From Parasponia andersonii (lineage: Eukaryota > Streptophyta > Magnoliopsida > Rosales > Cannabaceae), in NCBI GenBank assembly GCA_002914805.1, contig JXTB01000036.1, forward strand, positions 374,660 through 438,659: a DNA stretch of 64,000 nt, in the 5' to 3' direction. Positions 20,807 through 32,856 of this stretch are shown one piece after another. The notes beneath the pieces were generated by a model. That model saw only the letters and a list, made by a program, of their open reading frames with translations. It did no database searches and was not told the origin of the DNA. How positions within the stretch are numbered: the first letter of the stretch is position 1; the number at the start of each line of letters is the position of its first letter. The translations under genes and the position numbers were made by a program.

Positions 20807-22900
20807 GTCACCCTCGACAACATGGTCATCAGAGAAGCTGGTGACTGTGATTGACCTTTTTTTCTTTTCTTCTCTGTGTCTTCATATTTTTGTTCTCTTC
20901 TTTTTCGTCTTTTATCTTTCCGAGTTTTTTTGGGGATATTTCTTCTGTTTAGATGGGCATGTTTGGGTAATTGATGTGAATAAACTAGTAATATGGGTTT
21001 AGTCTAGAAAGTGACTCGTGTTTTGTAAGAACTGAGAGTAAAATTTTGTGGACACCCCGAGAGTACAGCTTATAACATTTGTTGAAAGCACTTCGAATAA
21101 GTTCTCTTACACTATTTGATGCAGCAGGGTTCGATAATCTTCAAACAAAATTTCATTAAGAGTACCCTCCACTATGCCGGTCAATTCCAGTGAAAAATAT
21201 GTTAGATAGGGGATTAAAACAAGGAAAGCATACCAAAAAGTGGCACATGCATACCAAAATTACTACTATTAATATTTCATATGGTTGGACCAAATTTTCA
21301 ATATTATATGTATGATGTGTGTTATAGATAATAGACGTAATCTCCGATCTTTTATATTCACTAGTTGTTGGGATGAAGTTAGGAATTTTGTCTAGTAAGA
21401 GTTGGAACTATATCTTATATATTTATAGGATTATTCTATAATTTTTCTATATTTTAGTGAGAGCTTTACATGCAATTTAAGCTAAAAACCTATGAATACA
21501 TACAAATTTTTTGCCTGCTTCAAAGGAAATAAAGAAATGAGTGGGGGCTTAAGCCCCCACAAGGCAAAGAGTGCCTCCGTGTATAGTTGGTCACTACACA
21601 TTCGTTCGTCCATTGAACATCTTGTCCCTCTTCTTGATTATGTTGCATTGATTCACTCCTTCTAGCACCTATTGTATGCGCCCTCCTTTTATGTTCTAAT
21701 TTAAGTAATATATTTAATTTATATTTTGTTATTCTTCATATTCATGATACTAATATTTATTCTTTTGTAGGAAATTTACTACCATATTCTTCTCTAGACA
21801 GGTAAGTAGGCAATTTTTACGAGCACAATCCTAATCAATAAAAACTCTATTTTTCCCTTTGGTAAGGCCCTCTGCTTTCTGACGACATCTTTCATGGTCC
21901 TAAATGTGTATTCATCACTAATTCAACTGTAGAATTGGGCATCTATAATCATCACAAGATCTAATTGAACGAATTTCATTGCTTCTGGTGCAATAGTCAT
22001 TGGACTGGTTATAAAATAGCTAAGCAAATCAAATCCCATTTTGGACTATTATTTTTCCATTTTATTTTATTATTTGCATATGATATAGAACTTATTAAAT
22101 AGGTGAGGTGATGACAATTACTTGGAAGATAAGTACGCTAGGCAAACCAAAAAACATAATGTCAAATACGAAACATCATGCTATTTAACTCAATGCGGCA
22201 ATTAAAAACTAAGTAATCGAACACCAAGTTCGACTTTGCTTCTGTTTATTAATAGATTTTATAACCCGTGAGATCTTCTAAATACCGAATTATATTACTA
22301 AACTATTTTTTTTAAAAAAAAAAAAAAAGAAACAGCAGCCTGGACAAGTCAAGATTTTTATTTTTAAAAACAAAATTTGATGTACTGCACCTTATTGATT
22401 TAGTATAATTCAGGTCATGAGATATGCAATGCCATACATAACCGATCATCTAAATTACGTTCCCCATTCCTTTATAAAAATGATGTAATCCTCAAAAAGC
22501 CAAACATAAACACCCTAAATAAGATAGTTGCTCCCTTTCATCAAAATAGAGATTACTTTGTTTCGTTATTTTCCTCTTGTTGTTTTAGTAAAAATTTCGT
22601 CAAATCTAAAATTCATGGATAAGAACGACATTTGGCACTAATTCTCCGAACATTATCCATTTTAATTTTTTGATTGAAAAAATCAGAGTTTCAAATAGCT
22701 TCGCTTTCTTTATGGTTTTCAAATTGAAAGAATGTATTCCTTTTGATTATAGTCCCTTGAGTTTTTTCTATGTTCACTTTCATACGATACGTTTTTCAAC
22801 TTGTCATGGTCAGATGCTTGGCTTTCAATTTCAAATGAGTAATTGATAAATCTTTTACGGTTTCAATCTCAAGACTGCTGCTATCTACACTAAAGTCTTC

Positions 22901-22931
<31 letters not shown>

Positions 22932-23456
22932 TTATTTATAAACATGACTTAATTTGTCGTTTTTTTTCCCTGGAATGTTTTGGACTTGAATATTTATATA
23001 TATCAATATCATTGAGGTTGTACATAATAAAGTAGATACATGTTATATATGTACACATATATATGAATTTATAGTTTGTATAAATTATGATCCACATGAA
23101 CAAAATATTTTATATCCTTACAAGTGTAGCAGTAAAGCAGATAGATAATAAATGAAGGATAATGACGTGCCCTCCAGGGTATCTCCACCAAACGGCACGT
23201 CTTGACATTTAAACTGCATGATTTTGACTTTAGATTTCTTTCTAGAACAAGTACAGTGCATATAATCATTTTTTTTTTTTAAAAAAGGAGTACAGTGCAC
23301 ATAAGGAGCCTTACTTTCATTGAACAATGTGGTTGTTGTTGTTATGTATGGAGAATATGTTAGATGAAAACTTGGGCGGCAGTTGACAACTATTAATAAC
23401 GAATAAAAATCGGAGTGAGTAACGTTGTTCTTGTGATTAGTACCATAAAGCACAAA
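20807..23456. other. AT-rich intergenic DNA
   Basis: The first about 200 bases are the presumed 3' UTR of ZCF37-like copy 2. Nothing coding is supported in the rest. A perfect 20-base palindrome occurs at 21,541-21,560. Pyrimidine- and purine-rich runs (about 22,310-22,330 and 22,890-22,935) and TA-rich tracts are frequent. Short minus-strand frames at 23,069-23,453 show no family features. Confidence 0.5.
21541..21560. repeat. perfect 20-bp palindrome
   Basis: GTGGGGGCTT followed by its exact reverse complement AAGCCCCCAC. It is a GC-rich island in strongly AT-rich DNA and is followed by an imperfect short inverted repeat. It could be a hairpin in RNA or a remnant of a mobile element end; neither is shown. 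Confidence 0.8.
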
Positions 23457-23590
23457 GACCTAGTCTTGTTTGTGAAATCCGCTGGTGAAACCGAATATCA
23501 TTTTTGTACACACGATAATAGTGTAAGGCAAATGAAAGCATTGAAGGGCGAAGGGGAAAAAATAATTAGAAGAATGAGTCTTTTGTTTGT
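23457..23590 (+). repeat. short dispersed repeat R, left copy
   Basis: Matches 24,547-24,695 in order: GACCTAGTCTTGTTTGTGAA, a CCGCTGGTGAAACC block, a CA-rich middle with an indel of about 14 bases, then GCATTGAAGGGCGAAGGGG and the stretch ending TTTGTTTGT. The copies differ clearly, unlike the near-identical 867-bp repeat that lies between them. Origin unknown. Confidence 0.75.
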
Positions 23591-23673
23591 TTAAATTGCT
23601 TATATCAGAAAGGCACAAACGGATTTCATAATTGCGAGTATGATTCGGCTACGTACTACTAGTTAAAAGTGTC

Positions 23674-24540
23674 AATTGATTGCATTGCAATTTGTTCTTG
23701 CAAAATTTCGAATTCAGAACAAGACACTGATATTCCATTTCACTTTGATTGTTCCATTCATCCTTAGCCAAGTCGTGGTCTATTCTCATTATTATTTTGC
23801 TATACTAGTCTTTGCCATATTCACTCTCTTTTTTTTTTTTAAAGTGTGAACGTTTGTTCTTCTTCGCACAAAATTTGCTACTTTTTAGTACATAGAGTTA
23901 TTACTTTTCGTCTTCCATGTGACCGCGTGTTTATATGTTAAAACGTCATTGACAATTCCATTCTTTCTTGGAAACAAGATTGCCACGCGTACACGCTTCT
24001 GCGGTCAATTTAGGCTATGCCCTGCCCTGATCTTAAAAAAATAAAAATAAAAATAATAAAAATAAAATAAAGAACATAGCTCAAGGCCGCAAAAGAAAGA
24101 GGTCAAAAAAAAAAAAAAACGAAAATCATCTAGCAAACTACTCTAAACATCCAATTCATTTAAAATAAGGGAAAGTTGAAGTAACGTAAGCTTTTCCGAG
24201 CAAAGAGAATTTGAGAGAGAGAAGCTCCGAGTAACTCTACCACCCTGGTGAGACGTGTAGGCATTACTACTACAACTAACTTCTAAGTTGGTAAATATTT
24301 TTACAATCATTAGCACCTTTAATCAAAGTTAGTTTACGGATTTGAACACTTTCATGTTACACTCACGATTCCATATGAATCAAGCAAAAGAAAGGACAAA
24401 ATAGAAAGATTTCACTTATATTTATACAATGGTAGCCGCTGAAGAACAAGTTCCCTACTTTTTGACAAAACACAAAAATCCCTCATACGTTTCTGGATCT
24501 TCTTGCATCAGGTGAGGAACCAAGAAACCTCATAATATCA
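23674..24540 (+). repeat. 867-bp direct repeat X, left copy
   Basis: It matches 35,862-36,728 base for base over the same length. The one difference I found is C at 24,521 against T at 36,709. Even the T run near 23,829 (12 T) and the A run near 24,105 (15 A) have the same lengths. It has no recognisable coding content. It begins AATTGATTGC and ends CATAATATCA in both places, with unrelated flanks. Confidence 0.95.
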
Positions 24541-24546
24541 TTCGGT

Positions 24547-24695
24547 GACCTAGTCTTGTTTGTGAAGTCCGCTGGTGAAACCTATCATTCGGTTACCAAC
24601 CACATTTTTTCTACACATGATAAAAGTCTAAGACAAATGCAAGCATTGAAGGGCGAAGGGGAAAAAATAATTAGAAGAATGAGTCCTTTGTTTGT
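24547..24695 (+). repeat. short dispersed repeat R, right copy
   Basis: Second copy of the repeat at 23,457-23,590. It begins six bases after the left copy of repeat X and carries an extra CATTCGGTTACC-type insertion relative to the left copy. Confidence 0.75.
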
Positions 24696-24779
24696 GCACT
24701 CTTTCTTATAATGAAGGATGAGTGTTATTGGGGTCAACAATCTCGGGCGGAAGGGCTTAGGGTGATGGATGCCAATACT

Positions 24780-25018
24780 AAGTTTAGGAAGAAAACAGAA
24801 TGCAATTTTGGGGATAGAGAATGATGATGGTGACTGTATGGAAGATATGAAGGATATTTCTATGGCGATGGAGAAATATTTCGAGTGCATATTTTCCTCT
24901 GCTAGACCAAGAAGAGAGGAGCTCCTGGAATGTGGTTGAGCGGAAGGTTACAAGGGGAATGTGCGAGAGTCTTGATGTTCTGTTTTCTGCAGAGGAAGTT
25001 AAAACAATTATGTTATAG
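24780..25018 (+). mobile_element. LINE reverse-transcriptase fragment
   Basis: Reading the plus strand gives a diverged stretch typical of the linker just before the RT palm of plant L1-type LINEs: a DDGDCMEDMKDISMAMEKYFECIF segment (compare the usual DxxGxxxxdxxxIxxxxxxYFxxLF) and then ESLDVLFSAEEVKTIML (compare exxLxxxFSxEEVxxA). The two parts are in different frames. The fragment is short, with no endonuclease, catalytic RT motifs or poly-A tail nearby. The identification is by motif resemblance only. Confidence 0.5.
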
Positions 25019-25402
25019 TTATAATGAATTAGGAGCACTCTTATCCCTACGTGTATTTAGAAACAATTTAACTAATCAAACCTACAATCAAATCCCTTAA
25101 TATATATGACCTTATATTGGTTTCCATGGAAGTAGTATCACAGCTGTGATTATAAAGCTTAATGGATGATCATTTCCAAGATGTATAGCCAGTAGCCAAA
25201 GCAAAGATACACGGGCACAAGTCTGGTTACACAATTGCAACTAGTACTAATACCATAATAAGTAAGAGTACGACTACAGAATTCATGAACAAGACACAAC
25301 AAAGATAATCACTACTCGAATGTGCTTTAATTTAAAGTTTAAACTGGTAGTAACTCCAATCTGCTCATCCAAATAAATAAACGATTTCTTCTTTTGCAAG
25401 AG

Positions 25403-26600
25403 CTAAAAATGATTAAGTAATTGAAACCAACTTTGCACATAAGCAAAAGAACCGATCCCTTCTAATGTCTCCGGAATCCCACAAAGTCTCCTGACCTTTT
25501 GAGTAACTAGGTTGTATGATGAAGCGAAATAAATTTTGCGAGTGTGATCAGTGGACCGAGAAAAACTCGAAAATACTTGTGGGCGGTAGTACCGGTCGAG
25601 TGGGGGAATTATAAGATGCTTGGTCCAAAAATAACTCTTTTCAGGACCCTTAGAGGACTCATCTAGTACCCACATTTCAATGGGTTTCGGAGAGAAACAT
25701 GTAGTTGACCTTTTTAAACAACGGCATCTTGGGACATAGTACTTAAACAACGCAACGGATTCGTTCCATAGAGCAAGCTTGAAGCTTACATCTGAACATG
25801 TTTCAGTAGTTGAAAAGTTATCATCAAGAGTTGGCATTGATATGGTCTGAAAATCCTCACTGTGCACGTCGAAAGAAATAATCACGCGATTTCCATTACC
25901 ACATCCACTTGTTAATAACCAATAAATGATACTCTTGCATTGTTGCTCTGGGTACAGTACAGGTGGAGTGTAACCTGCGTAAAAGTGTTCTTCTGTGTTA
26001 AGCTTTCTCCATGAGTTATGATGATCAATACCCAGTGTGTGTGTGTATTTCAGCTCCGAGAACTAGAGCACCTTCACAAGCCACCCTAACAACTTTGTAA
26101 ACATCATCGACGGAATCGTGACCAAATCCTAGCATTCGTGTTTGATCGATCGATTCTCCTCCAAGGACCAAGACGTGAACCTGTGATTAGCTTGAACTCC
26201 CTGAGAGCTGGGTTGCATAACAAAACAATATTTTGGCGGAGAACGGATATGCACATGATGCCATTGCAATGAGAGCCCAGAAAAGACATGTGATATTGTT
26301 GTCTGAAAGGCGATAAATCGAAATCTTCAATAATAGTATCCAAGTGAGCATTGTCGCCATTCTCATTACAGATTGTTACAAAAGAATTTCTAACTCTTCT
26401 AGAGACGTCGTAGCTCCTGATATATAAGAAGGATGGTCTATCAATGGAACTGTTGAGATGTTTGGTAACAAATATGTTTGGTCGTGAATGAGAGTGTTGA
26501 TGAGACGACACCATGGCTTTTGAACACATTTACAGCGTAGAAGAGACTTTAACAGGTGACCTTCACATAATTTCCACCCACAACTGATCCGGCAATGAAT
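25403..26600 (-). pseudogene. F-box / F-box-associated-domain protein pseudogene
   Basis: The minus strand encodes a degraded F-box gene. The F-box begins at about 26,598 as SLPDQLWVEIM, then meets an in-frame TGA, continues RSPVK, and shifts frame into LRCKCVQKPWCRLI; the reading then returns to the original frame (FVTKHLNSSIDRPSFLYIRSYD). The F-box-associated region follows: HCNGIMCI, LCNPALREFKLI, then after another frame change and stop YTPPVLYPEQQCKSIIYWLL, and finally VIISFDVHSEDFQTI and ESVALFKYY down to 25,403. Intact relatives are about 350-400 residue SCF substrate adaptors. At least two frame changes and two stops make this a pseudogene. There is no sign of introns. Confidence 0.8.
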
Positions 26601-26619
26601 GATTGTGGCAGCTACTAGC

Positions 26620-29600
26620 CAATATTTCTTCTGAGACTAGAAGTCCAATAGAAACAAGACAGAGTTGTCATCTACTAATACCTCTTAACTACAAATCTAA
26701 TCAAATACATAAATAAATAATATGCTGACGAGATCATGAAGATAATAAATCAACTAAAAAACCACCATTTATTAAAATAAATTATAAAACTTTCGTTTAC
26801 TAAATATTTTTAAATAAACAACTTTTTTAACTTGTTCTTAATGAAAAAAAAAGACATTTCTTATACATGCTAATTAAAAGTCCAAAATGCTCTAATCGCG
26901 CTCAACTGAGTTCGACCGAGCTAGTAAATTTCCAGGAGACGCTCGACTGGACCATCGAGTTTGTCGGAAAAATTTTGACAAAATGCAATTTTCAAGCCAA
27001 AAAATTGCGATAAGATGTTTAGATTTTGATTAAACCATCTAAATCTCAAAAACCAAACTTTGAAGAAAAAGTAGAGATTTTTGATATTTTTTAGAAAAAT
27101 GCATTCCAAGATTTTGAAAGTTTTATTAAAGTAGAGTCTATTAATCCTAAAAATGAACTCAAAAAGTCTATGAATTTAAAGAACCTTGATTGTAAGTATA
27201 AACAACTAAATATCTCTTGATTTTTAAAGAGAAAACGATACTCTTTTTTTGACTGAACACTGGATCTATAGACAATATATCAATTGTTTCTCAATCAGTA
27301 TTTAAACAACAACGAACGAACAACAAGTAATTGAATTACTTTTAATTACTGTTGTCAGTCATTATCAATACGGACCATAAACGCATACCTAAGGGTAAAA
27401 ACGATAATGTCATTTTAAATCTAAAACTTAAAAAAATAGAATAGAATTGATTAGATTAAATTTCGGTCCAAAGGAAAAAAAGAAAAAAAAAAAGGAAGAA
27501 TTGATTAGATTAGATTACACTAGACTAAATTAAAGGGTTTTGGGCTTGTCCACACTTTTTGAAGTATAACATTTTGGTCTCTTAATTAAATAAACAGTCC
27601 AATTTGGTGCCACTATGATGAGATTTAAAGTATAGTAGTTATAAGAAAGGATTAATGACATAAAAACACTCCGAAGATTAAGTTTTTGTAAAAAAAAAAA
27701 ATAACTTTAAATTTAAATTTTATAAATTAATACTCTAACATTTAAAAATTCTACAAATGTATATCCTACGTAGACAAAGAAAGTTTTTTAAACAGTAATA
27801 TGACCAAAGTACCACTTGTTAGTTGAGTAAAAAAAAATTGAGGTTGGAAATTAATTTTCTTTTTAAAAAAAAAAAAGAAAAGAAAACCCTCAAATCGATC
27901 CAACAAAACCAGCTGTAAATTTTTTGAACCCAAATCAAGAAATGTACCAAATATTAATGGAAATTGCCTATACAAAATCACAAAACATTCAATCAGCCAC
28001 ACCCAACATCACATTGAGACTTCAATTTATTTGCTTCTTTGTCTCAACAGTTCCACAAATCTAATCCGGTGCATAAAAAATGCATATATGCCTTAAAATA
28101 CCTGGGCTCGGCCGAAGGCAACAATGACAGAATGTTGGCCCTTTTTATACAAGAATAGAGGTCATAGAACACTATTCCCTTTTCTCTTCTCATTTTATGC
28201 AGTAAATTATTATGGCCACTATTGTATCATCAACCCATGAATCTGACCCTTTTCCAGAATCACTCACAAAGTCAACTCTAAGTATTCTTCCCTTGTGAAT
28301 TGCTCAGAAATTGAAGGAAATATTTCTATGAAAATACAAAAGGCATTGCCAACAATCCAATACCAAATCATGAACCAAATATGTGACATAATAAACTAAT
28401 AATAAACATGTTTATATTGTATAATAGACATATCAAGTAATTAGTAGCAACTTTATATTAAATTGTTCTTTCTTTATTGTTAAATATTTTTGATATATAT
28501 TATTGTATTAATATTTGTCGAAGTATTTACATGTAGTGTAAAAACTCAGCACCTTCAGAGAGAGACTTTAGTATGTAAAAGCAATAAAGAATGTATTCAT
28601 TAATACAATATAATGTGCATACGCATGATAATCATATTTGCTGATAATTTGGTCAAACGATAAAATGCATTTTTTTACGTTATTTAGAGCCAAATTCACA
28701 GTGCATTTAACACATAAGATAGCCTTTTTTTAATGTGTAGAACTCATTTCTAGCATTTTTCTAAAATGATGGTTCTAGGTAAGCACAAAGTGACATTCAT
28801 TGTACTTAATTATATTTTATTACACTAAATTAGTTTAGATTCAGCTTAATTACATAATGTTATATTTTTGCATTCTATTAGTTAGACATTGATAGTATGT
28901 CTGCATTATTAATTAGAGTTTAATTAACTTATTTTTATATTTAATAATAGAACTAGGTTCCACTAGATTACAATAAAATTGATTATATAGGATCATAAGT
29001 CAAAATATGACTATATTTCATCTTCTAAGCTAGGTTTCACTATTTTGGTCTACACTTAAGTACATAAGAATGACCAACAATATTGTGAATAAGCCAAAAG
29101 TAATTTAAAGCTAGACGCATAGAAAGTTAGGGTATGAAATATCGAAAATATTTCTTAGAATTTAAATCATGCATTTTCTTAGCTGTTAAGTATTGATTTT
29201 GGACCAAATCTGGTCATTTCCTTCTTATTTCTCTCTAGCACGACTTGAACCATTCTAGCCACTATTTAGGCTTCCCTCAACTCCTCTTAGCCATATTCAA
29301 GAGTTTTCAAGTAGTAGAACTCAAGTTAGAGCTTTAGAAAACAAAATAGGTTCAAACTAGTCAAGGTGAGTCTACTAGTTCTTCTTCTTTAATATTGTTT
29401 TCTAATTAAAATTCTCCACTTGCTGCAACTTAAGTAAGAGTTTCTCCAAGTTCTTTTGAGTCGTAAAGTTTATTTCTAAGCCCTAGAAATCAATTTTGTA
29501 GAAGTAAAAGGCAAGAGGTTTAACAAAAGTTCAAATTAGTCAAAGTAAGTTTTTTGTAGAATTTAGAATTGAAAATTTATTTCTTTTGCTTTAGCTCTTA

Positions 29601-30600
29601 AATCAAAACTTTTATTTGATAAATAAAGGTCTTAGGAAACCTTATATATTTCTGGAAATATAGAATTTAAGTGGAGGATTAAAGTTAGACTTAAAGTCCA
29701 AAATTTGGTATTTGTGGATTCAAGTGTTTTAATTATTGGAATAAGTTGTCTACACTTGTAATTTGATTTCTTTACTTAGAATATATAAGACATTGTTCCT
29801 TTTATGTATATTACATTTATTTACTTGCTTGTCGTGATGATATACATGTAAAAGTGAGTTTAAATTTTGTCTAAGCCGAAAAGAATTCAAGTGCACTTAG
29901 GTTATTCTTAATAATTCTCTTTGATGTGTATATATGAGAATTGATTTGTCAATTTTTATTGCAAGTCTAAACCATGATTTAAAAGATATGAGAATGTCCT
30001 AAAAATAGGAGAGATATTATCCAAATATTTATAAAACTAAACAGTACCATTTAGAAGCAAATGGACTAGTTTTTACGAAATTATATGCTATTTTGGATCA
30101 TTTTTGTAATAAGGAATTAACATTCATGTTTTGATGATTTTAATCAGTTTTCAATACTAGTCATTGGCTATTACATACTTCATGTCACTTATACATTTTC
30201 GTGTCATATTGTGATTAAGTTTCTTGATTTTGCGAAAGTTGTGATTTCAGTCTATAGTTATTTTCTTTAAGCATTTTACGTTGTAGTGATCATTTTAGTA
30301 ATGAAATTCATATCAAATCTTCCATACACTTTGTCACAGAGGATACTGACTCTTTTTCACTATCTTTTCTGTCAGACATAAGATAAATAAAAATTTATTT
30401 TAACTACATCTAGTAAATATAAGATATTTTCCTACAAGTTTATATGTACTATAGTAATATGTATTATTCCTATAGTTGTTGTAAGTTCATGAAAGACATA
30501 AGTATGACATGATCATTTAAGCATAATTTTTAAAAAAGTGAAGTTTTCCATGTATTGGATTTAAAGTAGTACTATTATACTGATTTTTTGAGATATGTTG
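26620..30600. other. AT-rich repeat-like intergenic DNA
   Basis: No coding region is supported. From about 29,100 to 31,240 the sequence resembles a long non-coding LTR of the chromovirus kind in style (repeated AAGTTCAAATTAGTCAAAGTAAG-like phrases at about 29,350 and 29,530; an AGCATTAGCTCATTTAG phrase at about 30,968). No partner LTR or coding interior is present in the window. I would treat it as a degraded, unclassified repeat. Confidence 0.35.
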
Positions 30601-30606
30601 TCAGTA

Positions 30607-30825
30607 CACTGTTTAGTCTGTCTGCATTGGGTAGGTAGAGTTTGTATAGACATCTTTCCCATATAGGTAGACATGGCTTACTGACCGCCAAGACTGAAAA
30701 CTGTATTATAAGCTATGTGAGATGCATTACCTAGTCGGTCTACATTGGATAAGTATAATTCACATTGGTCATGTGTTTCCTTCTCGCATAGGTAGTATGG
30801 CCTACCGATTACCGCGGCTTTGTAC
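30607..30825 (+). repeat. diverged direct duplication of about 110 bp
   Basis: About 30,607-30,700 and 30,727-30,825 share GTCTGTCTGCATTGG / GTCGGTCTACATTGG, then a GGTAGAGTT / AAGTATAATT stretch, a TTTCC..CATATAGGTAGACATGGC / TTCTCGCATAGGTAGTATGGC stretch and a TTACTGACCGCC / CTACCGATTACCGC end. Copies are well diverged. Confidence 0.6.
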
Positions 30826-31292
30826 TCAAGAACCTTATAAAGAAATATTTTCCAAAAAAAAAAGTGCATCAAAATTAAAAATTATGGAAAAAAAAAGTAC
30901 AATGAGAATTTCAATAAAGTTTATGTATGAAATACGTTCACGAGCATGCATGATTTTTACTTATTGAGCATTAGCTCATTTAGTTTCTATGACGTAGGTA
31001 AGGAGATATATGATGTATAGAATTGTTGGTTAGCTAGCACGTCTTCTTGTTACTATGATCATACAGATGTAGACGAGCTTGACTTATTGACGATATTTTT
31101 GTATTTTAATATTTTGATGTGTTGTAAAATATTACTATTAGTGGTAAGATAAACTGATATACTTTTTGATTGTATATTTTGTAAACACATAAAAAAATAA
31201 AGATAATGCCATGCAACTTCTTTTATTTTAGAGTTTAAAAAAAAATTGAATTTGTCTATTTTTTGTCAAACCTAAAATTTTGATATAATAAA

Positions 31293-32087
31293 TGTGAGGC
31301 TCGCTCCTAGATCATATACCACGTGGACGGTTAAGTGGCAAAATAGGTGGCAGGGGGCACGTCGTCCGACACGTGCCTAGAAGAACCGCCTAAAAGCCAC
31401 ACGAGTCGCATGTGTGGGTTGGAGGCCAGGGCCGAATCCATCCCAAACCTAGGAAGGGTTCAGCCCAATCTAATTTTTACCTCGACAGATGGGGGTCAGG
31501 AGCCTCGAAGGTCTTCCACCAGAAGATCATTAGAGGCAGCTCGCTGCTCGAGACCTAAAGAGGGCATTTAATGCAACCCTGGGTAGATGTGCACATTGGG
31601 CATACCGTCCAGATAGAACGATAGTTTGTCAAAGTCTCGGCCCTGCTAGGCTCGAGTCATAGGGGACGGTAGAAAGCTGGTCACAGCAACACAAAAAAAA
31701 AATTACGGTAACCACGACCCGTGATTTTTGGAGTACATCATGATGAGAAAAGGTACTCGATCCTGAGATTGAGAGCCAGAAGGTTCTCAGTTCTAGAACT
31801 ATATATATGAGACATGCGTTCCCCTGAGGACATAGGCATATACAGAGATATAAGAAAAAGAGAGATAGAAATTTGTAAGCAAGAGAAAAACTTAATCTTT
31901 ACTACTAAATCTCAGGGGTAAATATCTGACTTAAGTATCGGAGAGTCTTTGCAGGTGGTAACCCCAGCCTTGTCGATCCGACTTGAAGTCAAAAGTACTC
32001 TGGGATAGCGAGAATATGTGGACAGTTGACAGATACAACATCAGCAGTTCGAAGACACATGGACAACTGATAAAAACTGCACCAACA
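31293..32087 (+). repeat. Element B 5' LTR (795 bp)
   Basis: Starts TGTGAGGCTCG and ends CTGCACCAACA. Read in reverse it matches both LTRs of element A, including the ACACGTG core, the TCGAGTACC / GGTACTCGATCC phrase and the CTTAAGTATCGGAG segment. There is no second copy downstream in the window. Confidence 0.85.
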
Positions 32088-32361
32088 GAAGATGGGCAGA
32101 AGCCAGACCAAGGGGGACGCTGCTAGGCTGGAAAAGGGTTAGTAGACCCAAGCCTCCGGGTCAGGGGAACAGGCTCTGAGGATAGTGCCGACAATCATAG
32201 GCAGACCAGAGCTGACCCAGAGTCAGGAAGAGAAGGAAAAATACCTAAAAAGAACCGAAGAAAGGGTGAAGCGCTTGAGGGGCTTGGGGCATTCCGTGAA
32301 TCACCTGACAACGGGAGAGAGCTACACCTCAGCTGCCCCCATCACCTTCACCTAGTAGGAT

Positions 32362-32715
32362 TTGGCCACGATGCACCTACCTCATGATGACCCTTTGGTG
32401 ATCAAGCTACAGATCGATTCCGTAATGGTGGGAAGGGTCTTGGTCGACGGCGGAAGTAGTGTTGACGTCCTGTTCCTCAGCACTTTTGAGAATATGGGCC
32501 TAGATCAGAGCGCGCTCAGGCCGACCTGTCAGCCGTTGTTCGCCTTCAACAGTAGTAAGGACAGCCCCTTGGGCATCATAACTCTAAAGGTTTGTGCCAC
32601 GGAGAGGTGCTTGGACGTAGATTTCATCGTCGTCGATTGCCAGTCCTCTTTCAACGTCATCATAGGGAGAAGGTGGATCCACACCATGCATGGGGTCGCC
32701 TCCACCCTCTACTAG
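32362..32715 (+). pseudogene. Element B protease region
   Basis: Encodes a retropepsin-like segment: LVDGGSSVDVLFLSTF (active-site loop with hydrophobic flanks), then FIVVDCQSSFNVIIGRRW, which is the conserved second half in plant Gypsy proteases. Part of a broken element. Confidence 0.8.
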
Positions 32716-32856
32716 GTCTTAAGATGTCAATCAAAGGATGGTACTTACACGATAGACATTAAAAGAGACCAGGCCTTCGCGAAGAAATGTTTTTCGACCA
32801 CCTTGAGAGGAGCCGATGCGAGCGCGGACGTCTCGATAGGGGACAGATAGCAATCA

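Noticed and set aside
22880-22940. Polypyrimidine runs as possible regulatory tracts
   Set aside because: Such runs are common in this AT-rich DNA and are not close to any supported gene.
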